In this document: positions 8,713 to 15,815 of the stretch, piece after piece
How positions within the stretch are numbered: the first letter of the stretch is position 1
Layout of the letters: each line of letters begins with the position of its first letter
Source: Pseudomonas sp. R5-89-07
GTDB lineage: Bacteria; Pseudomonadota; Gammaproteobacteria; Pseudomonadales; Pseudomonadaceae
Length of the DNA stretch: 64,000 bases
Assembly: GCF_003851685.1 (NCBI RefSeq)
Contig: NZ_CP027727.1
Span: forward strand, 1,054,001-1,118,000
Direction: 5' to 3'
Position numbers and translations under genes: made by a program
Notes under the pieces: generated by a model
Databases searched by the model: none
Told to the model about the DNA's origin: nothing
The model's input: the letters and a program-made list of their open reading frames with translations, nothing else

Positions 8713-9105
8713 ATGTCGGCGACTCAAAATTACGGCACTGGCCGTCGCAAAACCGCAACCGCACGTGTTTTCCTGCGTCCGGGCACTGGTAACATCTCGA
8801 TCAACAACCGCTCCCTGGACAACTTCTTCGGCCGCGAAACTGCCCGCATGGTAGTTCGTCAGCCGCTGGAATTGACCGAGACCGTTGAAAAGTTCGACAT
8901 CTACGTCACCGTTATCGGTGGCGGTGTAAGTGGTCAAGCTGGCGCAATCCGCCACGGTATCACTCGCGCTCTGATGCAGTACGACGAAACCCTGCGTGGC
9001 GCTCTGCGCAAAGCTGGCTTCGTAACTCGCGATGCTCGTGAAGTTGAACGTAAGAAAGTCGGTCTGCGTAAAGCGCGTAAGCGTCCGCAGTACTCGAAGC
9101 GTTAA
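8713..9105 (+). CDS. rpsI: 30S ribosomal protein S9
   Basis: A 130-aa small-subunit protein. It has the N-terminal [17 protein letters not shown], the middle [15 protein letters not shown] and the basic C-terminal tail [11 protein letters not shown], whose last arginine reaches the P-site tRNA in known structures. It is co-transcribed with rplM and ends at the terminator at 9124-9160. Confidence 0.98.
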
Positions 9106-9123
9106 TTCGCTTTACGTTCCACA

Positions 9124-9160
9124 AAAACGCCCAGCCTCCTTACGGAGCTGGGCGTTTTTT
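9124..9160 (+). terminator. Rho-independent terminator of rplM-rpsI
   Basis: AAAACGCCCAG and CTGGGCGTTTTTT with an inner CTCC/GGAG pairing form a strong stem followed by six T residues, 19 bases after the rpsI stop. Confidence 0.88.
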
Positions 9161-9198
9161 ATTGCCTGTGATTTATGCACAATTTTCGCCGTGACAAC

Positions 9199-9225
9199 TT
9201 GCCACATCCGTAGACCCCCTATACT
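9199..9225 (+). promoter_or_regulatory. Candidate promoter of petABC-sspAB
   Basis: TTGCCA (9199-9204) and TATACT (9220-9225) with a rather short 15-base spacer, about 145 bases upstream of petA. It is the best sigma-70-like pair in the gap after the rpsI terminator. The long leader that follows has no ORF I can support. Confidence 0.35.
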
Positions 9226-9371
9226 ACAAGGCCTGGGGGTGGAGGTCCGGGCAATTCCCTTGTCATACGTGGGGCTTTTCATTACCATCCGTCAAAATTT
9301 TTATAAGTAAAGATTCAACACTTAGTAGACGCCTGATTTAACAGGCCAAAAAGCTGATGGGAGAGGACTGA

Positions 9372-9965
9372 ATGAGCAATGACGGCGTGAATGCAGGCCG
9401 GCGTCGCTTCTTGGTAGCAGCCACATCCGTGGTGGGTGCTGCAGGAGCGGTGGGGGCTGCGGTCCCGTTCGTGGGGTCATGGTTTCCCAGTGCCAAGGCG
9501 AAAGCCGCAGGTGCACCGGTGAAGGTGAATGTCAGCAAGATCGAGCCAGGGCAGCAGATGATTGCTGAATGGCGCGGCCAGCCAGTATTCATTGTTCGTC
9601 GTACCGAGGAAATCCTGGGGAATCTGAAAAAGATCGAGGGTCAGTTATCTGATCCGAAATCCGAAAATTCCGACCAGCCCGCCTACGCCAAGAACGAAGT
9701 GCGCTCCATCAAACCAGAGATTCTGCTGCTGGTTGGCCTCTGTACCCACCTGGGTTGCTCACCGACCTTTCGCCCGGAAGTCGCTCCCGTCGACTTGGGC
9801 AAGGATTGGGTCGGCGGTTATTTCTGCCCGTGCCACGGTTCTCACTACGACCTCGCCGGCCGTGTCTACAAGTCTCAGCCCGCGCCCCTGAACCTGCCGG
9901 TTCCTCCGCATACCTACGAAACTGACGACCTTATTGTCATTGGCCTCGATAAGGAGAACGCGTGA
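9372..9965 (+). CDS. petA: Ubiquinol-cytochrome c reductase, Rieske iron-sulfur subunit
   Basis: A 197-aa Rieske protein of the cytochrome bc1 complex (complex III), which carries electrons from ubiquinol to cytochrome c1. It has a Tat-type start (GRRRFLVAA at 9-17) with a following hydrophobic anchor. The cluster boxes are CTHLGC (Cys124, His126, Cys129) and CPCHGSHYD (Cys152, Cys154, His155). Cys124, His126, Cys152 and His155 bind the 2Fe-2S cluster, and Cys129/Cys154 form the usual disulfide. It is the first gene of petABC, and its stop overlaps the petB start (TGATG). Confidence 0.97.
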   Translation: MSNDGVNAGRRRFLVAATSVVGAAGAVGAAVPFVGSWFPSAKAKAAGAPVKVNVSKIEPGQQMIAEWRGQPVFIVRRTEEILGNLKKIEGQLSDPKSENSDQPAYAKNEVRSIKPEILLLVGLCTHLGCSPTFRPEVAPVDLGKDWVGGYFCPCHGSHYDLAGRVYKSQPAPLNLPVPPHTYETDDLIVIGLDKENA

Positions 9966-11176
9966 TGAGCAAGTTCATGGATTGGGTGGATGCACGCTTC
10001 CCCGCCACCAAAATGTGGGAAGACCACCTCAGCAAATATTACGCGCCTAAAAATTTCAACTTCTTCTACTTCTTCGGCTCCCTGGCACTGCTGGTGCTGG
10101 TCAACCAGATCGTCACCGGCGTGTGGTTGACGATGAGCTACACGCCGTCGGCGGAAGAGGCGTTCGCCTCCGTCGAATACATCATGCGTGACGTCGAGTA
10201 CGGCTCGATCCTGCGCCTGTTGCACTCCACCGGCGCATCGGCGTTCTTTATCGTCGTCTACCTGCACATGTTCCGTGGCCTGCTCTACGGTTCGTATCAG
10301 AAGCCCCGCGAGCTGGTGTGGGTGTTCGGCATGCTGATATATCTGGCGCTGATGGCCGAAGCCTTCATGGGTTATTTGCTGCCATGGGGCCAGATGTCTT
10401 ACTGGGGCGCCCAGGTGATCATCTCGCTGTTCGGTGCGATCCCGGTAATCGGCAACGACCTGACTCAGTGGATCCGTGGTGACTACCTGATCTCCGGCAT
10501 CACCCTCAACCGCTTCTTTGCCTTGCATGTTGTGGCCTTGCCGATCGTGATCCTGGGCCTGGTGGTGTTGCACATCCTGGCGCTGCATGAAGTGGGTTCC
10601 AACAACCCGGATGGCGTGGATATCAAGAAGCACAAGGACGAGAACGGCATCCCGTTGGACGGCATTCCATTCCACCCTTACTACACCGTGAAAGACATTG
10701 TCGGCGTGGTCGTGTTCCTGTTCGTATTCTGCTCGATCGTGTTCTTTTTTCCGGAGATGGGTGGGTATTTCCTGGAGAAGCCTAACTTCGAACAAGCCAA
10801 CGCCTTCAAGACCCCCGAGCATATTGCGCCGGTGTGGTACTTCACGCCGTTCTACGCAATCCTGCGGGCGATTCCCGACAAACTCATGGGCGTGATCGCC
10901 ATGGGCGCGGCGATTGCGGTGCTGTTCGTGTTGCCATGGCTGGATCGCAGCCCGGTCAAGTCCATGCGCTACAAGGGCTGGCTGAGCAAGATCTGGCTGT
11001 GGGTGTTCTGCATCGCCTTTGTGATCCTGGGTGTGCTGGGCGTCTTGGCGCCGACCCCTGAGCGTACGTTGCTGTCGCAGGTTTGCACCTTCCTGTACTT
11101 CGCCTACTTCATTCTGATGCCGTTCTACACCCGGCTCGAGAAGACCAAACCGGTTCCGGAAAGGGTGACTGGCTGA
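9965..11176 (+). CDS. petB: Ubiquinol-cytochrome c reductase, cytochrome b subunit
   Basis: A 403-aa membrane subunit that holds hemes bL and bH and the two quinone sites. The heme ligands are His87 and His101 in one helix and His188 and His203 in another. The quinol-oxidation motif reads PVWY (in IAPVWYFTPFY) where mitochondria have PEWY; the PVWY form is known from gamma- and betaproteobacteria. ATG 9965 overlaps the petA stop by one base; a GTG three bases earlier is possible. The stop overlaps the petC start in the same TGATG arrangement, which suggests translational coupling. Confidence 0.97.
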   Translation: MSKFMDWVDARFPATKMWEDHLSKYYAPKNFNFFYFFGSLALLVLVNQIVTGVWLTMSYTPSAEEAFASVEYIMRDVEYGSILRLLHSTGASAFFIVVYLHMFRGLLYGSYQKPRELVWVFGMLIYLALMAEAFMGYLLPWGQMSYWGAQVIISLFGAIPVIGNDLTQWIRGDYLISGITLNRFFALHVVALPIVILGLVVLHILALHEVGSNNPDGVDIKKHKDENGIPLDGIPFHPYYTVKDIVGVVVFLFVFCSIVFFFPEMGGYFLEKPNFEQANAFKTPEHIAPVWYFTPFYAILRAIPDKLMGVIAMGAAIAVLFVLPWLDRSPVKSMRYKGWLSKIWLWVFCIAFVILGVLGVLAPTPERTLLSQVCTFLYFAYFILMPFYTRLEKTKPVPERVTG

Positions 11177-11955
11177 TGAAAAAATTATTTGTTGCACTCG
11201 TGCTTGCGGCACTGCCGCTACTGTCCTTTGCTGCCGAGCATGGCGCGGAACTGGAAAAAGTCGACATCGACGTCTCCGATAAAGCCGCCCTGCAAGATGG
11301 CGCACGTACCTTCGCCAACTACTGCATGGGCTGCCACAGCGCCAAGTTCCAGCGCTATGAGCGGGTTGCCGATGACCTGGGCATTCCCCATGAGTTGATG
11401 CTGGAAAAATTGGTGTTCACCGGGGCCAAGATCGGCGACCACATGAACATCGGCATGAAACCGGCGGATGCCAAGGCCTGGTTCGGCGCAACACCGCCCG
11501 ACCTGACCCTGGTGGCGCGCGTGCGTGGCACCGACTGGCTGTATGGCTACCTCAAGTCCTTCTACGAAGACCCGGCCCGTCCTTGGGGCGTGAACAACAA
11601 AGTGTTTCCGAACGTCGGCATGCCTAACGTTCTGGTCGGCCTGCAGGGGCGCCAAGTGGTAGGATGCAAGCAGGTTCAGGTCGTTGAAGACGGCAAGAAG
11701 CAATATGATCCGTTGACCGGCACGCCGCTGACCCATGAAGCGTGCGATCAACTGACCATCGTGCCCAAGACCGGTACACTGAACGAAGAGCAGTTCGACG
11801 AGAAGGTCAAGAACCTGGTGACCTTCCTGGCCTACTCGGCCAACCCGGTCAAACTGCAGCACCAGCGCATCGGTACTTATGTGTTGCTGTACCTGGCTTT
11901 CTTCTTCGTATTCGCCTATCTGCTCAAACGCGAGTACTGGAAGGACGTGCATTGA
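11176..11955 (+). CDS. petC: Ubiquinol-cytochrome c reductase, cytochrome c1
   Basis: A 259-aa periplasmic, membrane-anchored cytochrome. The signal peptide covers about residues 1-20 (cleavage near SFAA/EH), the heme c motif CMGCH is at 50-54 and the C-terminal anchor IGTYVLLYLAFFFVFAYLL is followed by KREYW. It receives electrons from the Rieske protein. I chose the ATG at 11176, overlapping the petB stop, since the longer open frame would replace the signal peptide. A large hairpin separates it from sspA. Confidence 0.96.
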   Translation: MKKLFVALVLAALPLLSFAAEHGAELEKVDIDVSDKAALQDGARTFANYCMGCHSAKFQRYERVADDLGIPHELMLEKLVFTGAKIGDHMNIGMKPADAKAWFGATPPDLTLVARVRGTDWLYGYLKSFYEDPARPWGVNNKVFPNVGMPNVLVGLQGRQVVGCKQVQVVEDGKKQYDPLTGTPLTHEACDQLTIVPKTGTLNEEQFDEKVKNLVTFLAYSANPVKLQHQRIGTYVLLYLAFFFVFAYLLKREYWKDVH

Positions 11956-11984
11956 TCCAACCGTAAGCAATTGCTGTTAATCTT

Positions 11985-12065
11985 GCGCGCCCAGCGGCAT
12001 CTCTGAACACGTAGCGTCGGTTTTAGCGGACGTTACCGAGATGCTCTCTGGGCGCGCTCGTTTTT
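11985..12065 (+). terminator. Large stem-loop with T-run between petC and sspA
   Basis: GCGCGCCCAG (from 11985) pairs with CTGGGCGCGC (ending 12056), GCATCTC pairs with GAGATGC, and an inner CGTC/GACG pair closes a small loop. The whole is an interrupted stem of about 70 nt followed by TCGTTTTT. It could terminate most petABC transcripts or attenuate entry into sspAB. No separate RNA family is recognised. Confidence 0.55.
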
Positions 12066-12102
12066 GAGCTTTCGATAATTTCAACAAGCGAGGAGGACCG
12101 CC

Positions 12103-12720
12103 ATGGGCGTGACCAATCGGTTGGCCTGTTACTCCGACCCCGCCGACCACTATTCCCACCGAGTACGCATCGTGCTCGCAGAGAAGGGTGTCAGCGCCGA
12201 GATCATCAGCGTGGAGGCAGGCCGTCAGCCGCCGAAACTGATCGAAGTGAACCCTTACGGCAGCTTGCCCACCCTGGTCGATCGTGACCTGGCGTTGTGG
12301 GAGTCAACCGTGGTGATGGAATACTTGGATGAGCGTTACCCGCATCCACCTTTGCTGCCGGTGTATCCGGTGGCGCGTGCCAACAGCCGCCTGCTGATCC
12401 ACCGGATCCAGCGTGACTGGTGCGGGCTGGTGGATGTGATTCTGGATTCGCGTTCCAAAGAAGCCGCTCGGGTACAGGCGCGTAAGGAATTGCGCGAGAG
12501 CCTGACCGGTGTTTCGCCGTTGTTCGCCGATAAACCTTTTTTCCTCAGCGAGGAACAAAGCTTGGTGGATTGCTGCCTATTACCCATACTCTGGCGCTTG
12601 CCGATTCTGAGCATTGAACTGCCACGGCCGGCCAAGCCGTTGCTTGATTACATGGAGCGCCAGTTCGCGCGTGAGGCTTTCCAGGCGAGTCTGTCTGGTG
12701 TCGAACGCGACATGCGCTAA
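12103..12720 (+). CDS. sspA: Stringent starvation protein A
   Basis: A 205-aa glutathione-S-transferase-fold protein that binds RNA polymerase and alters transcription in stationary phase and starvation. The thioredoxin-like N-terminal half ([21 protein letters not shown]) keeps the SspA pattern, with [20 protein letters not shown] (residues 46-65) and a helical C-terminal half. In pseudomonads SspA affects virulence and stress genes. It sits immediately upstream of sspB, 17 bases apart. Confidence 0.95.
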   Translation: MGVTNRLACYSDPADHYSHRVRIVLAEKGVSAEIISVEAGRQPPKLIEVNPYGSLPTLVDRDLALWESTVVMEYLDERYPHPPLLPVYPVARANSRLLIHRIQRDWCGLVDVILDSRSKEAARVQARKELRESLTGVSPLFADKPFFLSEEQSLVDCCLLPILWRLPILSIELPRPAKPLLDYMERQFAREAFQASLSGVERDMR

Positions 12721-12737
12721 GGCTTAAGGAGCCGCTG

Positions 12738-13157
12738 ATGAACTCCAGTCGACCCTACCTGGTCCGCGCGCTCTATGAGTGGATTGTGGACAACGATTGC
12801 ACCCCTCACATGCTGGTCAATTCCGAATTTCCTGCGGTTCAGGTTCCGCAGGGTTTTGCCAGTGACGGGCAGATTGTCTTGAACGTATCGCCCAGCGCCG
12901 TGCGCCATCTGCACATGGACAACGAAGCGGTCAGCTTCGAAGGGCGTTTCGGCGGTGTGCCGCATACGCTGTTCGTGCCGATCGGCGCCATCCTCGGGAT
13001 TTATGCCCGTGAAAACGGCCAAGGCATGGTGTTCGATCTGGAGTCACCTTTCGAGGATGACGAAACGATCGAAAGCGATGGCGGCGATGATGTGCCACCA
13101 CCGGATAGCGAGCCGCCGCGCCCTACCGGCCGACCGAGCTTGAAAGTGGTGAAGTAA
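12738..13157 (+). CDS. sspB: ClpXP protease specificity factor SspB
   Basis: A 139-aa adaptor that delivers ssrA-tagged proteins to ClpXP. The folded part (about 1-110, SRPYLVRALYEWIVDNDCTPHM, with FGGVPHTLFVPIGAILGIYARENG) is followed by an acidic, proline-rich linker. The tail RPSLKVVK is the short ClpX-binding peptide known in SspB. It is the last gene of petABC-sspAB and is followed by a terminator. Confidence 0.96.
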   Translation: MNSSRPYLVRALYEWIVDNDCTPHMLVNSEFPAVQVPQGFASDGQIVLNVSPSAVRHLHMDNEAVSFEGRFGGVPHTLFVPIGAILGIYARENGQGMVFDLESPFEDDETIESDGGDDVPPPDSEPPRPTGRPSLKVVK

Positions 13158-13184
13158 GCGGCTGTTGCCTTCGGGCGAGCCTGA

Positions 13185-13217
13185 AAAATGCCTCGGCGGT
13201 TGCCGGGGCATTTTTTT
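13185..13217 (+). terminator. Rho-independent terminator after sspB
   Basis: AAATGCCTCGG and CCGGGGCATTT form the stem, followed by a run of T. It lies 28 bases after the sspB stop. Confidence 0.8.
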
Positions 13218-13256
13218 GCCTGCCGCATAGAGATGAAAGTCACCACAGGAACGGTG

Positions 13257-13266
13257 ATCGTACAAC
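13257..13266 (-). promoter_or_regulatory. Candidate operator of the GntR regulator at its own promoter
   Basis: On the minus strand the sequence is GTTGTACGAT followed by CACCG. The same ten bases occur in the kdgD promoter region (15737-15746), there followed by GACGT. It lies 49 bases upstream of the regulator gene, so autoregulation is likely. Inference from shared sequence only. Confidence 0.5.
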
Positions 13267-13315
13267 CGCCATGGGCTATGATGCGTCTTCAGTTCGCCGA
13301 GAAAGATGATTCATC

Positions 13316-14065
13316 ATGGAAAACGCCAACGCCGCCCCACGTCTGCCCCGCAAGCGCCGCAGCCTTGCCCAGGAATTGGTCACGGTGTTGTCCGAACAGA
13401 TCCGCGACGGCCAGCTCAAACGTGGCGACAAGCTGCCCACCGAGTCGGCGATCATGGATGCCCATGGGGTCAGCCGCACTGTGGTGCGCGAGGCCATCTC
13501 GCGCTTGCAGGCAGCTGGGCAGGTAGAGACGCGGCACGGTATCGGTACATTCGTATTGGATACACCAAGCCCGAGCGGTTTCCGGATCGATCCGGCCACG
13601 GTGGTGACGTTGCGTGATGTGTTGGCGATCCTGGAGCTGCGTATCAGCCTGGAAGTGGAGTCCGCTGGCCTGGCTGCCTTGCGCCGTAATGATGAGCAAC
13701 TGGCAGCGATGCGTGCCGCCCTCGACGCCTTGAATGAAAGCGCGGCCCATGCGGGTGATGCAGTGGCTTCAGACTTCGCATTTCATTTGGAAATTGCGCT
13801 GTCCACCGGCAACCGTTACTTCACCGACATCATGACCCACCTGGGCACCAGCATCATTCCGCGTACCCGCCTGAATTCGGCGCGGCTGGCCCATGATGAT
13901 CAGCAGCATTACATGGGACGCCTGAGCCGCGAGCACGAAGAGATTTACGAGGCTATCGCACGCCAGGATTCGGACGCGGCGCGGGCGGCGATGCGGCTGC
14001 ATTTGACCAACAGTCGGGAAAGGCTGCGCCATGCCCATGAAGAGGCGGAGGCGCAGCGCGGGTAG
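13316..14065 (+). CDS. FadR-type GntR family transcriptional regulator (FCD domain), probable galactarate/glucarate regulator
   Basis: A 249-aa protein with an N-terminal winged helix (about 15-80: LAQELVTVLSEQIRDGQLKRGDKLPTES, then VSRTVVREAISRLQAAG) and a C-terminal FCD ligand domain (about 95-240). The likely metal-site residues are in ASDFAFHLEIA and SREHEEIYEAIARQD, and a further His lies in RLHLTNSRERL. FCD regulators of this type respond to sugar acids. It lies 1.7 kb from kdgD on the same strand, separated by the phospholipase and small genes. The shared motif GTTGTACGAT in both promoter regions suggests it controls the galactarate operon. The ligand is inferred. Confidence 0.88.
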   Translation: MENANAAPRLPRKRRSLAQELVTVLSEQIRDGQLKRGDKLPTESAIMDAHGVSRTVVREAISRLQAAGQVETRHGIGTFVLDTPSPSGFRIDPATVVTLRDVLAILELRISLEVESAGLAALRRNDEQLAAMRAALDALNESAAHAGDAVASDFAFHLEIALSTGNRYFTDIMTHLGTSIIPRTRLNSARLAHDDQQHYMGRLSREHEEIYEAIARQDSDAARAAMRLHLTNSRERLRHAHEEAEAQRG

Positions 14066-14074
14066 GAGGTTTGT

Positions 14075-14260
14075 TCAAGGGTATGGGTTTGGGGATGGTT
14101 CCATATAGACGATAACTTCGTTGGCCTCCTCGTCATAAACTTTGCGGGCGACTGCTTGCAAGCCAGTTACAGAGTTGTAGATCTCGTCGCCAATTTGGGG
14201 TTCGAAGTCGAGCGCGCGCTTCTTTTTACCTCTATCAACGACGTTTACTTTCATGGACAT
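14075..14260 (-). CDS. Small protein of unknown function (61 aa) with near-ideal ribosome site
   Basis: I do not recognise this 61-aa protein. The start is well supported: AGGAGGTGATC, an extended match to the complement of the 16S 3' end, directly precedes ATG 14260, so strong translation is expected. The N-terminal third is basic (MSMKVNVVDRGKKKRAL). The rest (FEPQIGDEIYNSVTG, then VARKVYDEEANEVIVYMEP) alternates hydrophobic and polar residues, as a small beta-barrel would; that fold guess is inference. It has no signal peptide or membrane segment. It lies downstream of the phospholipase gene on the same strand, 162 bases away, beyond a palindrome. A second ATG two codons in is possible. 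Confidence 0.65.
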   Translation of the reverse strand: MSMKVNVVDRGKKKRALDFEPQIGDEIYNSVTGLQAVARKVYDEEANEVIVYMEPSPNPYP

Positions 14261-14347
14261 GGATCACCTCCTAAGTTACGGGTAGTTGCATGCTTCCCAG
14301 TGACGGTGTGTTTTCTGCACTGTTCTACAGGGAATTGGAGGTACCTT

Positions 14348-14413
14348 ATGAACTCGACAAATACGTCGCTACTGTCAGATCTGACAGTAGCGACGAGCGG
14401 TTCCGCGCGTAAA
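14348..14413 (+). CDS. Possible 21-aa ORF with strong Shine-Dalgarno, containing a perfect palindrome
   Basis: ATG 14348 is preceded by TTGGAGGTACCTT (GGAGG six bases before the start), a better ribosome site than most genes here. The peptide is MNSTNTSLLSDLTVATSGSAR plus one Lys before the TAA. A 32-bp perfect palindrome (14364-14395) forms part of the coding sequence. The ORF is divergent from the 61-aa gene and convergent with the phospholipase gene. I cannot assign a function; the ribosome site could be chance. Confidence 0.3.
14364..14395. repeat. 32-bp perfect palindrome between the phospholipase and 61-aa genes
   Basis: CGTCGCTACTGTCAGA is followed at once by its exact complement, centre at 14379/14380. 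As RNA it forms a hairpin and could end the phospholipase transcript, though only a weak T-rich stretch (TATTTG) follows on the minus strand. As DNA it contains TACTGT-N8-ACAGTA, the outer bases of a LexA box, but with a non-canonical core CAGATCTG. Confidence 0.7.
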
Positions 14414-14421
14414 TAATTTTC

Positions 14422-15579
14422 TCAAGGCAGCGGCCTATTCGGTTTGTAGTCCTTGAGCAATAAATACGTACTCCACCCCCACCAGTCATTCGTCCAGTGC
14501 TTGTCGTTCAGATCATTCACCTCCTTGCGACGCAACACCTTGTCCCCCTCCATCTTGAACAGCGGCGAGAAGTTGTTCGCCGGGTTCTGTACGGCATTCA
14601 GATCCGGCACATACAACGGCGCCTTGAAGGTGGCCGGTGAGGGCGCCACGCCGCTGAGGAAGGTCTCGAAAATCTCATCGGCTGACGCTTGTACTGCGCC
14701 TTTAACCTGAGTCCGGTTGTCCGCATCGATCATGTCGAAATAGCGTCTATCTCCATAGGCGTGCCACTGAGCACCCATGGCGTTGCGCACCTTGAGGCCG
14801 AACTTGCTGTCTTCATCGTGCATGAAGCGACTGATCAGCGAGCCCAGCTCTCCAGGCGTGACCACTGCTGCCAGTTGTTTGCGCGGCACACGCAAATGGC
14901 CGGCGGAAAACAGGTCAGTCAGGAAGTGATCGGCAAAGCTGTTCATGGCATACGCCAGTTCCAGTGCCTGGTCGGTGCCGGTTTGATGGGCGACGACCGC
15001 CTGTTGCAGCGCCGCGGTGTGCCCGGCCAGGTAGGCGGACAAGGCCCATTCGCCAAAATGGTCGGCATTGTCCGCCGCCAATTTCAAGTAGCGCCCCAGC
15101 GGGATCAGTGCAGAAACCGCACTGCCGCCACCGGTGATGCGGTTCCACTCCTCGGACAACGTATCACCCAGGGCATCATAGGCTTCATGCGGCTGCTTGC
15201 CGTCCTTGAGGGCCTGTTTGACCGCGTTGATCTCTTTTTGCATCACCGCCAGGATCTTGCCGGCCTCTTCCCGTGAAGCAGGCAGTACCGCCAGCGAATT
15301 GAAGGCGGCGGTGAAACGTTGCACGCGGTCGGCAGGGGAGGCGCCATCGCTGATGGGTTGGCCGGGAATGCCGTAGAAATCGCCGCCCAGGGCAATCACC
15401 TGGCCGTAGGTCAGCGCCAGCCCGTTGGGCAAATGCAGTTCGACCTGATACGCAGGGATCGCGGCGGCGCCCTTGGCAAAGCGCAACAGCGTGTCGTCGC
15501 CGATGGCGGTGTGTTCACTGCCTTCGAAACGCAGGGTAGGGCGGTTCTGGGTGGGTGTGGCGTATTCAAGATCTGACAT
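14422..15579 (-). CDS. Zinc-dependent phospholipase C-like protein, probably SOS-controlled
   Basis: A 385-aa protein. The segment NSFADHFLTDLFSAGHLRVPRK (213-234) has His218, Asp222 and His228 spaced as in the zinc-dependent phospholipase C / S1-P1 nuclease fold, and further His/Asp residues lie in NADHFGEWALSAYLAGH (171-187) and GGDFYG (65-70). From memory it resembles P. aeruginosa PlcB. There is no signal peptide: the N-terminus MSDLEYATPTQNRPTL is polar, so export, if any, would need another route. The start has AAGGAGCTAAC before ATG. A near-perfect LexA box lies 39 bases upstream. Phospholipid cleavage is a family-based inference. Confidence 0.75.
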   Translation of the reverse strand: MSDLEYATPTQNRPTLRFEGSEHTAIGDDTLLRFAKGAAAIPAYQVELHLPNGLALTYGQVIALGGDFYGIPGQPISDGASPADRVQRFTAAFNSLAVLPASREEAGKILAVMQKEINAVKQALKDGKQPHEAYDALGDTLSEEWNRITGGGSAVSALIPLGRYLKLAADNADHFGEWALSAYLAGHTAALQQAVVAHQTGTDQALELAYAMNSFADHFLTDLFSAGHLRVPRKQLAAVVTPGELGSLISRFMHDEDSKFGLKVRNAMGAQWHAYGDRRYFDMIDADNRTQVKGAVQASADEIFETFLSGVAPSPATFKAPLYVPDLNAVQNPANNFSPLFKMEGDKVLRRKEVNDLNDKHWTNDWWGWSTYLLLKDYKPNRPLP

Positions 15580-15618
15580 GTTAGCTCCTTGCTATGTCGT
15601 GATAATCTTCTTTGGTTA

Positions 15619-15634
15619 CTGTATATGCATACAG
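15619..15634 (-). promoter_or_regulatory. LexA (SOS) box upstream of the phospholipase gene
   Basis: CTGTATATGCATACAG is CTGTAT-N4-ATACAG, flanked by TA on the left and TC on the right. Against the classic TACTGTATATATATACAGTA it differs at only three of twenty positions. It lies 39 bases upstream of the start codon of the minus-strand gene, where a bound repressor would block its promoter. The divergent kdgD promoter begins 85 bases away on the other side. Confidence 0.75.
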
Positions 15635-15718
15635 TCATCTCGAGCATAGAGGTAAAATTTCCTGCGTCAAGAAATCGGTTTCCACGGCGCGCTTGAGATA
15701 AACGTCGATGAATTGCAG

Positions 15719-15746
15719 TTGACGAATCTTTTTATAGTTGTACGAT
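15719..15746 (+). promoter_or_regulatory. Candidate promoter of the kdgD operon
   Basis: TTGACG (15719-15724), 16-base spacer, TACGAT (15741-15746). The -10 element lies within the operator-like dyad at 15738-15756, consistent with repression by the GntR regulator. Confidence 0.45.
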
Positions 15747-15756
15747 GACGTACGAC
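15738..15756 (+). promoter_or_regulatory. Operator-like dyad of GntR/FadR type before kdgD
   Basis: TTGTACGATGACGTACGAC contains GTACG-ATGA-CGTAC, a perfect 5-4-5 inverted repeat. Its left half with the preceding G (GTTGTACGAT) recurs in front of the GntR regulator gene. It ends 59 bases upstream of the kdgD start. Confidence 0.55.
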
Positions 15757-15815
15757 ATCATCTAAACCAACAACAACGCTTTCCTCAGAAAGTCTTCGCC
15801 CAGGGTGTTCGAATA

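Noticed and set aside
9914..11305. Open frame of 463 codons antisense to petB/petC
   Set aside because: It lies opposite well-supported cytochrome genes; the translation is His/Arg/Gln-rich without any motif.
14321..14331. CTGTTCTACAG dyad near the 61-aa gene considered as a LexA site
   Set aside because: The spacing is too short: LexA needs CTG-N10-CAG, here the outer trinucleotides are only five bases apart.
15736..15756. kdgD dyad considered as a second-type (LexA2) SOS site GTAC-N4-GTGC
   Set aside because: After GTAC and four bases the sequence is ACGT, not GTGC, and the shared half-site with the GntR gene explains it better.
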